Assembly (NCBI GenBank): GCA_026125925.1
Contig: JAHCKF010000035.1
Coordinates: 1-15,446 of the forward strand
Length of the DNA: 15,446 nucleotides
Direction of reading: 5' to 3'
Source: Pseudolabrys sp.
GTDB taxonomy: Bacteria; Pseudomonadota; Alphaproteobacteria; Rhizobiales; Xanthobacteraceae
The notes below the pieces were generated by a model. The model ran no database searches, had not been told where the DNA came from, and worked only from the letters and a program-made list of their open reading frames with translations. Of the stretch, positions 1-7,623 are shown piece by piece (position 1 is the first letter of the stretch; each line of letters starts with the position of its first letter). The position numbers and the translations under genes were made by a program.

Positions 1-580
1 CGATCCGAATGCCACCGGCACGGAAACGGCGTGGAAGAACGCCGGCATCGATTACACCTTCGCCGCCAACGGCTCGCTCAATCCGTCGGTCAACGCCATC
101 ACGCTCGACAATGTGTCCATCAGCGGCGTCAATCTCGGCACGCTGCGCATCGTGCATTCCACCGGCGGCATCACGCAATACTCCGACGCCAACGGGTCGG
201 TGAAGGTCAATCAGCTCGAGCAGAACGGCTACGCCGCCGGCGAACTGCAGTCGATCGCCGTCAGCGACAAGGGCCGCGTCACCGGCACCTATTCGAACGG
301 CCGCACTATCGACCTGGCCGAAGTGACGCTGGCGAACTTTTCCGGCTCCAACGGCCTGAAAAAGCTCGACGGCGGCGCCTTCGCCACCACCGCCGAATCC
401 GGCACTCCGACCTACGGCGCGCCCGGCAAGATCGTCGGCTCGTCGCTGGAGGGCTCCAACACCGACATCGCCGACGAATTCACCAAGCTGATCGTCACGC
501 AGCAGGCCTACTCGGCGAACACCAAGGTGATCACGACCACCAACCAGATGGTTCAGGATCTGCTCAACGTGATCCGCTGA
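1..580 (+). CDS. flgE: Flagellar hook protein FlgE, C-terminal part
   Basis: This is the 3' part of a hook protein gene. The reading frame is open from base 2, so the 5' end lies outside the window and about 192 residues are visible. FlgE polymerises outside the cell into the curved hook that joins rod to filament. The last 37 residues carry the conserved C-terminal helix of rod/hook/HAP proteins (DEFTKLIVTQQAYSANTKVI, then TTTNQMVQDLLNVIR and stop). Upstream lie Gly/Ser/Thr-rich beta segments and the hook-type stretch QNGYAAGELQSIAVSDKGRV. FlgG has a similar C-terminus, but the upstream segment and the following flgK-flgL favour FlgE. No promoter is seen before flgK, 43 bp downstream, so these genes are probably co-transcribed. 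Confidence 0.93.
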   Translation, partial: DPNATGTETAWKNAGIDYTFAANGSLNPSVNAITLDNVSISGVNLGTLRIVHSTGGITQYSDANGSVKVNQLEQNGYAAGELQSIAVSDKGRVTGTYSNGRTIDLAEVTLANFSGSNGLKKLDGGAFATTAESGTPTYGAPGKIVGSSLEGSNTDIADEFTKLIVTQQAYSANTKVITTTNQMVQDLLNVIR

Positions 581-623
581 GCCGCGGGAAGCGGGCGGTG
601 AAATTTAGGAACGGCGACCGGCC

Positions 624-2489
624 ATGAGTCTGTCACAGGCGCTGATCTCCGCGATTTCCGGACTGAACACGACACAGTCCAATATGGCGCTGGTGTCGGC
701 CAACGTGGCCAATGCCGGTACGCCCGGCTACGTCCGCAAGACCGCGAACCAGGTCGCCACCGCCGCCAACGGCACGGCGGTGAGCGTCCGCGTCGCCAAT
801 GTGCAACGCGAACTCGACACCTATGTGCAGAAGCAGCTCCGCACCGAGAACGCCGGGGCCAGCTACGCCACGATCCGCGCCCAGTTTTACGACCAGTTGC
901 AGAGCATCTACGGCCAGCCCGGCAGCGACACTGCGCTCGACACGGTGTTCAACAACTTCACCTCGTCGCTGCAGGCATTGCAGAGCAGCCCGGACGATCC
1001 CTCGGCGCAGAGCTCCGTAGTCACCACCGCTCAGTTGCTGGCCACGCAGCTCAATACGATGACGCAGCAGATCCAGTCGCTGCGCGGCGCCGCCGAGCTC
1101 GGTCTCTCGGATTCGGTCGATCAGGCCAACGACGCGATGCAGCACATCGCGGACATCAACGCCCAGCTCGCCGGCGTCAATGTCGCCGATGCGTCGGCGA
1201 CGCTGCTGATGGACCAGCGCGACAACTACATCGACAAGCTGTCGCAGTTGATGGACATCAACGTCATCCAGGGCAGCAACAACCAGGTGACGGTGTACAC
1301 CAATTCCGGCGTGCAACTGGTCGGCACGTCCGCATCGAAGCTGGACTTCAATGCGCAGGGAACGGTGTCGGCCAACACGACCTGGAATGCCGACCCGAGC
1401 AAGAGCGCGGTCGGCACGATCACGCTGACCTCGGCAAACGGCAGTTCGGTCGATCTGGTCAAAACCAATGCCATCCACTCCGGCCAGATCGCCGGCTATC
1501 TGCAGATGCGCGACCAGGACCTGGTGCAAGCGCAGAACCAGCTCGACGCGCTGGCGGCCAGCATGGCGAGCGCACTGTCGGACCAGACGACGGGCGGCAC
1601 GCCCGTCACGTCGGGAACGCAAAGCGGCTTCGATATCGACATCAGCGGCTTGTCGGCCGGCAATACCATCACCATCAACTACACCGACGGCCTGACGCAT
1701 ACGCCGCGCACGCTGACACTGATGCGCGTCGACGATCCGAACGCGCTGCCATTATCGAACGCCGCCACGACAAATCCCAACGACAGAGTCGTCGGCATCG
1801 ATTTTTCCGGCGGCATGACGACGGTCTATGGCCAGATCGCTTCGGCCCTCGGCTCGACGGGGATGACGGCGTCGAACCCGTCCGGCGACACCCTGCGCGT
1901 CCTCAATGACGGCGCCGGCAATATCGTCACGGTCAACAACGTCAGCACCACCAAAACCGTGACGTCGCTGGCTGGCGGCGCGGCGCAGATGTCGTTCTTC
2001 ACCGATGGCGGTTCGGCGTACACCGGCGCCATTGACGGCGTCGGCATGCAGATCACGGGCCTCGCGGGCCGCATCGCGGTCAATCAGGGCCTGATCGGCG
2101 ATCCGTCCACGCTCGTCAATTACACGTCGGGCGTCGCCTCGGGCGACAGCACGCGTCCGGATTTCCTCTATAAGCAGATGAGCAGCGCCTCGCTGCTTTA
2201 CCCGTCGAATACCGGAATAGGCACGACCGGCTCGCCATTTTCGGGTTCGCTTTCGACCTTTTTGCGCCAGGTCATCAGCGTGCAAGGCCAGAATGCCGAG
2301 GCCGCGTCCAATCTCAAGCAAGGCCAGGACGTCGTGCAATCGGCGTTGCAGCAGCGCTTCAACGATGCCTCGGGCGTCAACATCGACCAGGAAATGGCCA
2401 ATCTCCTGACGCTTCAGAACAGTTATGCCGCGAATGCCCGTGTCCTGTCGGTCGTCAAGGACATGCTCGACACCCTGATGAAGTTGTGA
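624..2489 (+). CDS. flgK: Flagellar hook-associated protein 1 (FlgK/HAP1)
   Basis: FlgK is the first of two junction proteins placed between hook and filament and is exported by the flagellar type III system. The 621-residue product starts with the family's N-terminal D0 helix (SLSQALISAISGLNTTQSNM) followed by SANVANAGTPGYVRK, the rod/hook/HAP motif. It ends with the matching C-terminal helix (NIDQEMANLLTLQNSYAANA, then RVLSVVKDMLDTLMKL). The central part, about residues 330-500, is a Gly/Thr-rich beta domain typical of the variable exposed region. Length is normal to slightly long for the family. The gene lies 43 bp after flgE and 7 bp before flgL. The Shine-Dalgarno sequence before the ATG is weak (GGAACGG about 8 bases upstream), which fits translation inside an operon. 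Confidence 0.96.
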   Translation: MSLSQALISAISGLNTTQSNMALVSANVANAGTPGYVRKTANQVATAANGTAVSVRVANVQRELDTYVQKQLRTENAGASYATIRAQFYDQLQSIYGQPGSDTALDTVFNNFTSSLQALQSSPDDPSAQSSVVTTAQLLATQLNTMTQQIQSLRGAAELGLSDSVDQANDAMQHIADINAQLAGVNVADASATLLMDQRDNYIDKLSQLMDINVIQGSNNQVTVYTNSGVQLVGTSASKLDFNAQGTVSANTTWNADPSKSAVGTITLTSANGSSVDLVKTNAIHSGQIAGYLQMRDQDLVQAQNQLDALAASMASALSDQTTGGTPVTSGTQSGFDIDISGLSAGNTITINYTDGLTHTPRTLTLMRVDDPNALPLSNAATTNPNDRVVGIDFSGGMTTVYGQIASALGSTGMTASNPSGDTLRVLNDGAGNIVTVNNVSTTKTVTSLAGGAAQMSFFTDGGSAYTGAIDGVGMQITGLAGRIAVNQGLIGDPSTLVNYTSGVASGDSTRPDFLYKQMSSASLLYPSNTGIGTTGSPFSGSLSTFLRQVISVQGQNAEAASNLKQGQDVVQSALQQRFNDASGVNIDQEMANLLTLQNSYAANARVLSVVKDMLDTLMKL

Positions 2490-2496
2490 GGTCGTT

Positions 2497-4002
2497 ATGA
2501 CGGTTTCGTCCATCAGCGGCACCTCGGCGACGATGATCCAGTCGCTGCTGAGCCTGCGCAGCCAACTCGACGATCTGACGCGGCAGATCAGCACCGGGCA
2601 GAAGTCCGACACCTTCGCAGGCCTCGGCAGTCAGCGCGGCGTCGCCGTAAGCCTGCGGTCGCAGTTGGCGGCGATCGACGGGTTCGAGAATACGGCGGCC
2701 AACGTCAACACGCGCATCAACGTGGCCAACACCGCGCTGAGCGGCATGTCGGACATCGTCGCCAATATGAAGGCGGCTATCGCGCAAAGCACCAATGTCA
2801 GCGGCATCAACGCCGCCAGCCAGACGCAGTCGACGGCCAAGTATTCGCTCGATGGCATGCTCGGTCTGCTTAATACCCAGGCCGGCAATCGATACCTGTT
2901 CGGCGGTAAGGTCACCGATCGGCCGCCGGTGGAGAGTTCCGACGTCATCATGAACGGCGACGGCGCCCGCGCCGGTCTCATCCAGACGATGGACGAGCGC
3001 AAGCAAGCCGATCTCGGCGCGGACGGGCTCGGCCGTCTCGCCCTCACCACGCCGACGCCCTCGTCGCTCAACGTGGCCGAGGACGCGGTATCGCCCTTCG
3101 GCTTCAAGCTGGCATCGGTGTCGTCGTCGCTGAGCAACGTGACCGTCACGGGCCCGACCGGTTCTCCTGCGGCGATCGACGTGGATATGACCGCGGGCAA
3201 TCCGAACACAGGCGACAGCCTGACGCTGCGGCTCAATCTGCCTGACGGCACCAACACCAGCATCACGCTGACCGCGACGACCACATCGCCTCCCGGGCCC
3301 GGTCAGTTCACCATCGGCGCCACGACGGACGACACGACGAACAACCTGAAAGCCGCGCTGACGTCGGCTCTCGATACGACCGCCAAGACGTCGCTCACTG
3401 CGGCCTCGGCGGTGCAGGCGTCGAATGAGTTCTTCAATGCCGACGCCAACAATCCGCCGCCACGCGTCGACGGCCCGCCTTTCGACACCGCGACCGGTCT
3501 CGTCAGCGGCACGTCGGCCAACACGGTGGTCTGGTATACGGGCGATTCCGATCCCGGCTCGGCGCGTGCGACCGCGAGCGCGCAGATCGATACGTCGATG
3601 ACGGCGAATTACGGCATGCGTGCCAGCGAACAAGGGCTGCGTTCGATCGTGCAGAGCGCCGCGACGCTGGCGGCGGTCACGATCTATTCGACCGATCCGA
3701 ATGGCATCGCCCTGAGCCAGGAGCTCAATACCCGTGTCAGCGGACAGTTGAGCGGCCCGCCCGGCACGCAGACGCTGCAGGACATCCAGATCGATCTGGC
3801 GGCCGCGCAGGTTTCGATCAGCGCCGCCAAGACCCGGCACCAGCAGCAGACCAGTACGCTGCAGGAATACCAGAGTCAGATCGAAGGCGTTTCGAACGAG
3901 GAAGTCGGCGCGCAGATCTTGACACTGCAAACGCGGCTGCAGGCCAGCATGCAGGTGACCGCAAGTATGTATCAGACGAGTCTGGTCAACTATCTCCAGT
4001 AA
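2497..4002 (+). CDS. flgL: Flagellar hook-associated protein 3 (FlgL/HAP3), long form
   Basis: FlgL is the second junction protein, on which the flagellin filament starts to grow. The 501-residue product has a flagellin-type N-terminus (LLSLRSQLDDLTRQISTGQK; VNTRINVANTALSGM) and a flagellin-type C-terminal helix rich in Gln/Ser/Thr (QVSISAAKTRHQQQTSTLQE, then EEVGAQILTLQTRLQASMQV and a terminal SLVNYLQ). Between them, about residues 200-330, is an insert of Thr-rich beta sequence and a Pro-rich stretch (SPPGPG, NNPPPRVDGPP), making it longer than the roughly 300-350 residues of enterobacterial FlgL. The gene starts 7 bp after flgK with a GAGGT Shine-Dalgarno overlapping the flgK stop, so the two are coupled. 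A terminator follows 53 bp after the stop. Confidence 0.93.
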   Translation: MTVSSISGTSATMIQSLLSLRSQLDDLTRQISTGQKSDTFAGLGSQRGVAVSLRSQLAAIDGFENTAANVNTRINVANTALSGMSDIVANMKAAIAQSTNVSGINAASQTQSTAKYSLDGMLGLLNTQAGNRYLFGGKVTDRPPVESSDVIMNGDGARAGLIQTMDERKQADLGADGLGRLALTTPTPSSLNVAEDAVSPFGFKLASVSSSLSNVTVTGPTGSPAAIDVDMTAGNPNTGDSLTLRLNLPDGTNTSITLTATTTSPPGPGQFTIGATTDDTTNNLKAALTSALDTTAKTSLTAASAVQASNEFFNADANNPPPRVDGPPFDTATGLVSGTSANTVVWYTGDSDPGSARATASAQIDTSMTANYGMRASEQGLRSIVQSAATLAAVTIYSTDPNGIALSQELNTRVSGQLSGPPGTQTLQDIQIDLAAAQVSISAAKTRHQQQTSTLQEYQSQIEGVSNEEVGAQILTLQTRLQASMQVTASMYQTSLVNYLQ

Positions 4003-4054
4003 GTGCGGCGGCGTTCGGTGCGGTGATTGCCGTTTGTGACGACGCGCGAAATGG

Positions 4055-4086
4055 AAAAAGCCGCGGCTTGCGCCGCGGCTTTTTTT
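4055..4086. terminator. Bidirectional intrinsic terminator between flgL and flaF
   Basis: A 13-bp perfect stem (left arm 4055-4067, right arm 4072-4084) closes a 4-base loop. The core is GCCGCGGC, with an A-tract on the left and a T-tract on the right. It is therefore a good intrinsic terminator in both directions, for the flgE-flgK-flgL transcript on the plus strand and the flbT-flaF transcript on the minus strand, which converge here. Confidence 0.88.
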
Positions 4087-4101
4087 CGGGATCGCGGAAG
4101 C

Positions 4102-4467
4102 TCAGGCGCGGCCGAGCAGTCCGGCGGCGAGCTCGCGGTTGATGTTGATCAGCGAGCCGAGCTTTTCCGGCTTCGGATCGTCCATTACCGCCATCGTCTG
4201 CTTCATGACGAAAATGCCGATATTGGCGACGTTCTGGCGCATCGCGGCTGGCAGCGGATTTTCCGGACGGGTCACGGAGGTCATCAGCACCGACCAGAGT
4301 TTGCGGTTGTTGAGCAGCGCGGGCGCGAGTTCGGGCTGCTTTGCATCCCAGTCGTCGCGAACCACGGCCAGTTGCTGCGCTGCATACAAAAGCTTGTCGG
4401 CTTCCATCTCACGGGGCGTTGCGATTTTTTGCGCCGTCTTGGCGTACGCCTGCGCCGCTTGCGTCAT
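4102..4467 (-). CDS. flaF: Flagellar biosynthesis regulator FlaF
   Basis: FlaF is a small cytoplasmic protein found in alphaproteobacteria. In Caulobacter it is needed for flagellin synthesis and acts as a positive counterpart of FlbT. The 121-residue product matches the family throughout: AAQAYAKTAQ at the N-terminus, the PREMEADKLLYAAQQL helix, LNNRKLWSVLMTSV and a C-terminal segment with SLININRELAAGLL. The ATG at 4467 is preceded by AGGAG seven bases upstream, which supports this start even though it makes the gene overlap flbT by 59 bp. An internal ATG at 4407, just after the flbT stop, would remove conserved residues. It lies directly downstream of flbT on the same strand and ends at the convergent terminator. 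Confidence 0.92.
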   Translation of the reverse strand: MTQAAQAYAKTAQKIATPREMEADKLLYAAQQLAVVRDDWDAKQPELAPALLNNRKLWSVLMTSVTRPENPLPAAMRQNVANIGIFVMKQTMAVMDDPKPEKLGSLININRELAAGLLGRA

Positions 4468-4840
4468 TCATCAGCTCCTGCTCGTACTGAATTAGCAGTT
4501 TTGCCTGCTTCATAGCTTTGTAGAGATCGCCCGTTAAGATATGATTATTGATGATTTCAATCTGCGGCCAGGTGCTCGGGGCGGCCTGCACGATGTCGCG
4601 GACCAGCGCAAAGTAGGTAGCGTGCTGCTCCGACGGATCCTTGGACGTGTACATCAATAGGATGGACAGGTAGATCCGCTTGGCCGGCGTATCGGCCTGG
4701 TCCGCAGTGATGATGTCCTTTTCCCGCAGAATCGGCATTTTGCCGTCGATGAGAAACGTGGCGCGCCGGTCGGAATTGGTGATGACGCACTCGCCGATCA
4801 GAATGCGTTCGCCGGGTTTGAGCTCGACTTTCAGGGCCAT
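4409..4840 (-). CDS. flbT: Flagellin-mRNA regulator FlbT
   Basis: FlbT is a small RNA-associated regulator. In Caulobacter it binds the flagellin mRNA leader and promotes its decay when the hook-basal body is unfinished; in some other species it acts positively. The 143-residue product has the family features: LKVELKPGERILIGECVITN at the start, DIITADQADTPAKRIYLSIL in the middle and IINNHILTGDLYKAMKQAKL near the end. The last 17 residues (from ASGAGVRQ) are encoded in the 59-bp overlap with flaF and look like an unconserved tail. The ATG has only a weak ribosome site (GGAA). The gene lies downstream of flagellin on the same strand, separated by a strong terminator, and probably has its own extended -10 promoter at 4873-4881. 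Confidence 0.93.
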   Translation of the reverse strand: MALKVELKPGERILIGECVITNSDRRATFLIDGKMPILREKDIITADQADTPAKRIYLSILLMYTSKDPSEQHATYFALVRDIVQAAPSTWPQIEIINNHILTGDLYKAMKQAKLLIQYEQELMNDASGAGVRQDGAKNRNAP

Positions 4841-4872
4841 GTGAGTTCCGAATCTACATCCGTTGTGGCGGC

Positions 4873-4881
4873 ATTATAGCA
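4873..4881 (-). promoter_or_regulatory. Extended -10 promoter candidate for flbT-flaF
   Basis: Read on the minus strand this is TGCTATAAT, a perfect -10 box preceded by the extended TGn motif. Transcription would start near 4866, about 26 bases before the flbT ATG. No convincing -35 box lies 16-18 bases upstream; a TTGACC at 4901-4906 is 22 bases away. Extended -10 promoters can work without a -35 box. The position just after the flagellin terminator fits separate transcription of flbT-flaF. Confidence 0.5.
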
Positions 4882-4904
4882 GCTACGTCCCGCCACCGGT
4901 GGTC

Positions 4905-4938
4905 AAAAAGAAAACGGCGGGGCCGAAGCCCCGCCGTT
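4905..4938 (-). terminator. Intrinsic terminator after flagellin gene (UUCG loop)
   Basis: On the minus strand an 11-bp GC-rich stem (arms 4928-4938 and 4913-4923) is closed by a C(UUCG)G tetraloop, an unusually stable RNA loop. It is followed by a T-rich run broken by one C (read from 4914 down to 4905). It begins 25 bases after the flagellin stop. It should end the flagellin mRNA and protect its 3' end, as expected for a very abundant transcript. Confidence 0.88.
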
Positions 4939-4962
4939 CCAACTGCTCGTGGATCGAAGCGT

Positions 4963-6882
4963 TTAGCCGAAGAGCGACAGCACCGCCTGGTCGGCCTGCG
5001 CGGACAGCGACAGCGCCGTGGTCGACAGCGACTGACGGGTCTGCAGGGCCAGCAGGTTGGCGCCTTCCTCGTTGGTGTCGGCGAGGATGAGGTTGTCGCC
5101 ACCCGTCTGCAGGGTGTTGATCATCGACTTGGTGAAGTTCTGACGGTTCTGCACGACCGACAGGTTCGAACCGAAGGACGACGCCTGCGAGCGCAAGGTC
5201 GACAGCGCCTTGGTGAGCGAGTCGAGCTTGGTGTTCAGCGTCGCGTCCGAGTCGAACTCGGCATTGGTCGAGGAAGCGATGCCGAGGCTGGTGCTGTTGA
5301 CCGCCAGCACGTTGCCGTTGGCGTCCTTGGCCTGGATGTTCAGGGCCGAGGTGCCGGTCTCGTTCAGCGTCAGCTTCAGGTTGTCGCCGTGCAGCAGGTT
5401 CACACCGTTGTACGACGCGTCATCGGCGAACTTGTCGAGCTGGTCGCGCAGCGTATTGAACTGCTGCACGAGGCCCTTACGGACGTCGTTGCCGTTGATG
5501 GTCGTCTGGGAGCTCGAACCATCGACCGACGTCGCGCTCGCGCCGGTGACCGTGAGGGCCGACGTCGAGATGTTCTGGATGCGCAGCTTGCCGTTATCGT
5601 TCGACGCCACGATCTTGCCGGTCAGCGAGGCATTGGCGTTGATTTCGGTAACCAGTGCATCGACGGTCTTCAGCACGTTGGTGCCGCCCGTGAAACCGGC
5701 GGGAGCGCCACGCGAGGTTGACGCCGCCGCACCGCTGGTGAAGCCGATGTCGGTGGCATCGCCGGACGCGCCGTCGGTGACGGTGACCGACGAGGTAACG
5801 CCCGTCGTGCCCGAGGTCAGGACCAGACCGCCGGTGGTGCCGTTGATCGTGGCGGCAACCGTCGCCGACTGGCCGTCGGCCGTAAGAGCGGCGTTGATCG
5901 CGGTGGTGATGTCGGAGGCGCTGTAGAAGCCGTTGTTGCCAGTGCCGCCGTTGGTGGCCAGGGTCACGGTGACCGCATCGCCGCCATCGACCGCGATGTC
6001 GAAGCTGATGGCGCCGCCCGAGGCGTCAATGCCGGCAGCAACGCCGGTGGCGGTGGATGCCGGAGCACCGTCGGTGAAGCCGATGGCGCTGGCATCGCCG
6101 GCGCCGTCGGAGACGGTGACGCTGCTGGTGGCACCGGCCGAATCCGACGTCAGCACGAGGCCGTGCGTGGCGTTGAAGGACGCGGTGGCGGTCACCGTCT
6201 GCGAGTCGGCCGTGAGGGCGGCGTTGATCGCGGTGGTGATGTCAGCAGCGGTGTAGATACCATCGCTGTTGGCGCCACCGTTGGTGGCCAGCGTGACGGT
6301 CACCGCGGCGCCGCCGTCGACCGCGACGTCGAAGCTGATCGCGCCGCCCGAAGCGTCGATTTCGTCCGCGGCATTGTTGGAACCGGTCACCGCAGCGCTG
6401 GTGGCGCCGAAGTCAGTCGTACCGGTAACGGCGGCGGCGGTTGCGGCGGCCGGGGTGCCGCCGGTGTTCGTCGCGAGCGCGACGCTGACAGGCGTGGTGC
6501 CGACCGAACCGGCGTTGAACGAGATGCTGCCGGTCGCCGAGCTGCTGAGGTTGTAGGACGCGGTCTGGAACGACTTGTCCTGCAGCGCCTGGTTCAGGGT
6601 CGACTGCATCGACTGCACGGTCGACGTGATCGAGGTCAGACCGTTGTTGGCGGCCTGGATCGTCTGAATGCCGTTCGACATCGAGTCGAGCAACGAGTTC
6701 AGATCGCCGGCGCGGCTCTGCAGCGACTGCGACGTGAAGAAGTTGAGCGGGTTATCGAGGGCGGAGTTGACCTTCTTGCCGGTGGCAAGGCGGTTCTGGG
6801 TGGTCTGCATCAACTGCGCGGTGTTCTGCAGCGAGAGCAGGTTCGCCCGCACGCCGGCGGAGAGAGTGATACCGTTAGCCAT
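4963..6882 (-). CDS. fliC: Flagellin with duplicated central domain
   Basis: This is the major filament subunit, exported and polymerised outside the cell. The 639-residue product has the conserved D0/D1 N-terminus (VRANLLSLQNTAQLMQTTQN, then RLATGKKVNSALDNP) and C-terminus (FGSNLSVVQNRQNFTKSMIN, ending SAQADQAVLSLFG). The segment NGVNLLHGDNLKL, about residues 492-504, is typical of C-terminal D1. Between them, residues 175-396 hold two tandem copies of a 110-112-residue beta-rich module, preceded by a shorter related piece at 118-141. This explains a length well above compact alphaproteobacterial flagellins. The ATG has an AAAGG-type ribosome site. A strong terminator follows, then flbT and flaF, the post-transcriptional regulators. 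The symbol fliC is generic; the particular paralogue cannot be told from sequence alone. Confidence 0.95.
   Translation of the reverse strand: MANGITLSAGVRANLLSLQNTAQLMQTTQNRLATGKKVNSALDNPLNFFTSQSLQSRAGDLNSLLDSMSNGIQTIQAANNGLTSITSTVQSMQSTLNQALQDKSFQTASYNLSSSATGSISFNAGSVGTTPVSVALATNTGGTPAAATAAAVTGTTDFGATSAAVTGSNNAADEIDASGGAISFDVAVDGGAAVTVTLATNGGANSDGIYTAADITTAINAALTADSQTVTATASFNATHGLVLTSDSAGATSSVTVSDGAGDASAIGFTDGAPASTATGVAAGIDASGGAISFDIAVDGGDAVTVTLATNGGTGNNGFYSASDITTAINAALTADGQSATVAATINGTTGGLVLTSGTTGVTSSVTVTDGASGDATDIGFTSGAAASTSRGAPAGFTGGTNVLKTVDALVTEINANASLTGKIVASNDNGKLRIQNISTSALTVTGASATSVDGSSSQTTINGNDVRKGLVQQFNTLRDQLDKFADDASYNGVNLLHGDNLKLTLNETGTSALNIQAKDANGNVLAVNSTSLGIASSTNAEFDSDATLNTKLDSLTKALSTLRSQASSFGSNLSVVQNRQNFTKSMINTLQTGGDNLILADTNEEGANLLALQTRQSLSTTALSLSAQADQAVLSLFG
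5695..6030 (-). repeat. Flagellin tandem module, copy 2
   Basis: This encodes residues 285-396 of the flagellin and directly abuts copy 1. It starts IDASGGAISFDIAVDGG and keeps the same blocks (AVTVTLATNGG, DITTAINAALTAD, GLVLTS, TSSVTV), with two single-residue insertions in the second half. The shared 26-base DNA run begins at 5888, exactly 330 bp from its partner in copy 1. Confidence 0.9.
6031..6360 (-). repeat. Flagellin tandem module, copy 1
   Basis: This encodes residues 175-284 of the flagellin. It starts IDASGGAISFDVAVDGG and contains AVTVTLATNGG, DITTAINAALTAD and GLVLTS. The pattern resembles the Flagellin_IN type of repeat found in surface-exposed D2/D3 domains (family recalled from memory). 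It is about 70% identical by eye to the adjacent copy 2, with identical DNA runs such as 26 bases beginning at 6218. Confidence 0.9.
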
Positions 6883-6930
6883 TTGTCTTCAACCTTTCTG
6901 GTTTGCCGTTCTGGCGAATGAGCACGGGAC

Positions 6931-6947
6931 TGCCTTCGACGGGCCCG
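6931..6947 (-). promoter_or_regulatory. Weak sigma54-like site upstream of flagellin
   Basis: The 258-bp gap upstream of the flagellin gene must hold its promoter, but no strong match is visible. The best candidate on the minus strand is CGGGCCCGTCGAAGGCA. It has GG and GC at exactly the -24/-12 spacing (10 bases between) and keeps GGC, the CG and GCA of the consensus, but lacks the TTGC core. Transcription would start near 6920 and give a leader of about 38 bases. Confidence 0.25.
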
Positions 6948-7021
6948 CGCGTCATAGCGAAAGGTCGCATAGGGAATGTAACGGAAGGTAAAATTCGAGG
7001 GTTAACCGCCTGATACTGCCG

Positions 7022-7044
7022 AAAAAACAGCTTCAAATAAGCTG
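7022..7044 (-). terminator. Intrinsic terminator after the flgI-flgJ-flgN operon
   Basis: On the minus strand a 6-bp stem (CAGCTT 5-base loop AAGCTG, arms 7039-7044 and 7028-7033) is followed immediately by six T (7027 down to 7022). It lies 97 bases after the stop of the FlgN-like gene and well before the flagellin gene on the same strand, so it would insulate the two units. The stem is short, so read-through is likely. Nothing else was recognised between 7045 and 7140. Confidence 0.6.
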
Positions 7045-7140
7045 CTCTGTTTATTCACCAGGCACTAACTTTCGTTAAGAATTGCTGTGCCTGTGCGGTC
7101 TTGCCGTGAGCTATTGCGCGCTTTCGGCCGCCGTTTGAAA

Positions 7141-7623
7141 TTATAGCGACCGGCTGACCGCCAAAGGTTGCGAAGTCCGGGGTGAGGGCGCGGTGGTGCG
7201 GCCATTGGCGCCGTAGGTCGAGGGCGCCTGCTTACGCGCCAGTTCGCCGGACACGCCACGCACGATGCCTTCGGATACGGCATGCGCGGTGGCCAGCACG
7301 GTCAGATTGGTTTGCAAAAGGTTACGGAAGGTCTCGTGGCGCGCCTGCAGCCGCGCCAGCGCCTCGGGCAGCGACGCCGCGCAGATCGCTTTGGCGGCGC
7401 GCACCCGCTCGCTTTCGGCCGTATAGGCGCGCGACAGCTCGAGCTTCTGCGCATCGAGGGCGAGCGCGTCGCGCAAGCGGCCGACGCGCACCCGCGTCGT
7501 CTCCTCGGCCACTGTCGTCTCGAGCCGGTCCATGATGCTGTGGAGTCGGTCAATGGCCGACGCCGCTTCCTCGATCGTGCTGATGGGTGCGGACGTCGTG
7601 GCGATCGGGGCCGGCTGGGTCAC
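7141..7623 (-). CDS. Probable flagellar export chaperone FlgN-like protein
   Basis: The 160-residue product is predicted cytoplasmic, largely alpha-helical and rich in Ala/Arg/Glu, with no signal peptide or membrane segment. Residues 15-125 are long heptad-like helices (AIDRLHSIMDRLETTVAEET; ALARLQARHETFRNLLQTNL). The tail holds STYGANGR, resembling the short aromatic-Gly-x-x-Gly motif after the helices in alphaproteobacterial FlgN proteins. FlgN chaperones FlgK and FlgL for export. Size, helical nature, tail motif and position after flgJ support this, but similarity is weak by eye. It starts with GTG inside an overlap with the flgJ stop (GTGA), indicating translational coupling. If not FlgN, it is an uncharacterised flagellar helper protein. 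Confidence 0.6.
   Translation of the reverse strand: MTQPAPIATTSAPISTIEEAASAIDRLHSIMDRLETTVAEETTRVRVGRLRDALALDAQKLELSRAYTAESERVRAAKAICAASLPEALARLQARHETFRNLLQTNLTVLATAHAVSEGIVRGVSGELARKQAPSTYGANGRTTAPSPRTSQPLAVSRSL

Noticed and set aside
633..1700. Long minus-strand open frame opposite flgK
   Set aside because: Arg/Val/Asp-rich low-complexity translation typical of reverse-strand frames in high-GC genes; flgK is clearly the real gene.
4027..4515. Plus-strand open frame running over the terminator and flaF
   Set aside because: It starts in the terminator hairpin and is antisense to flaF; composition is shadow-like.
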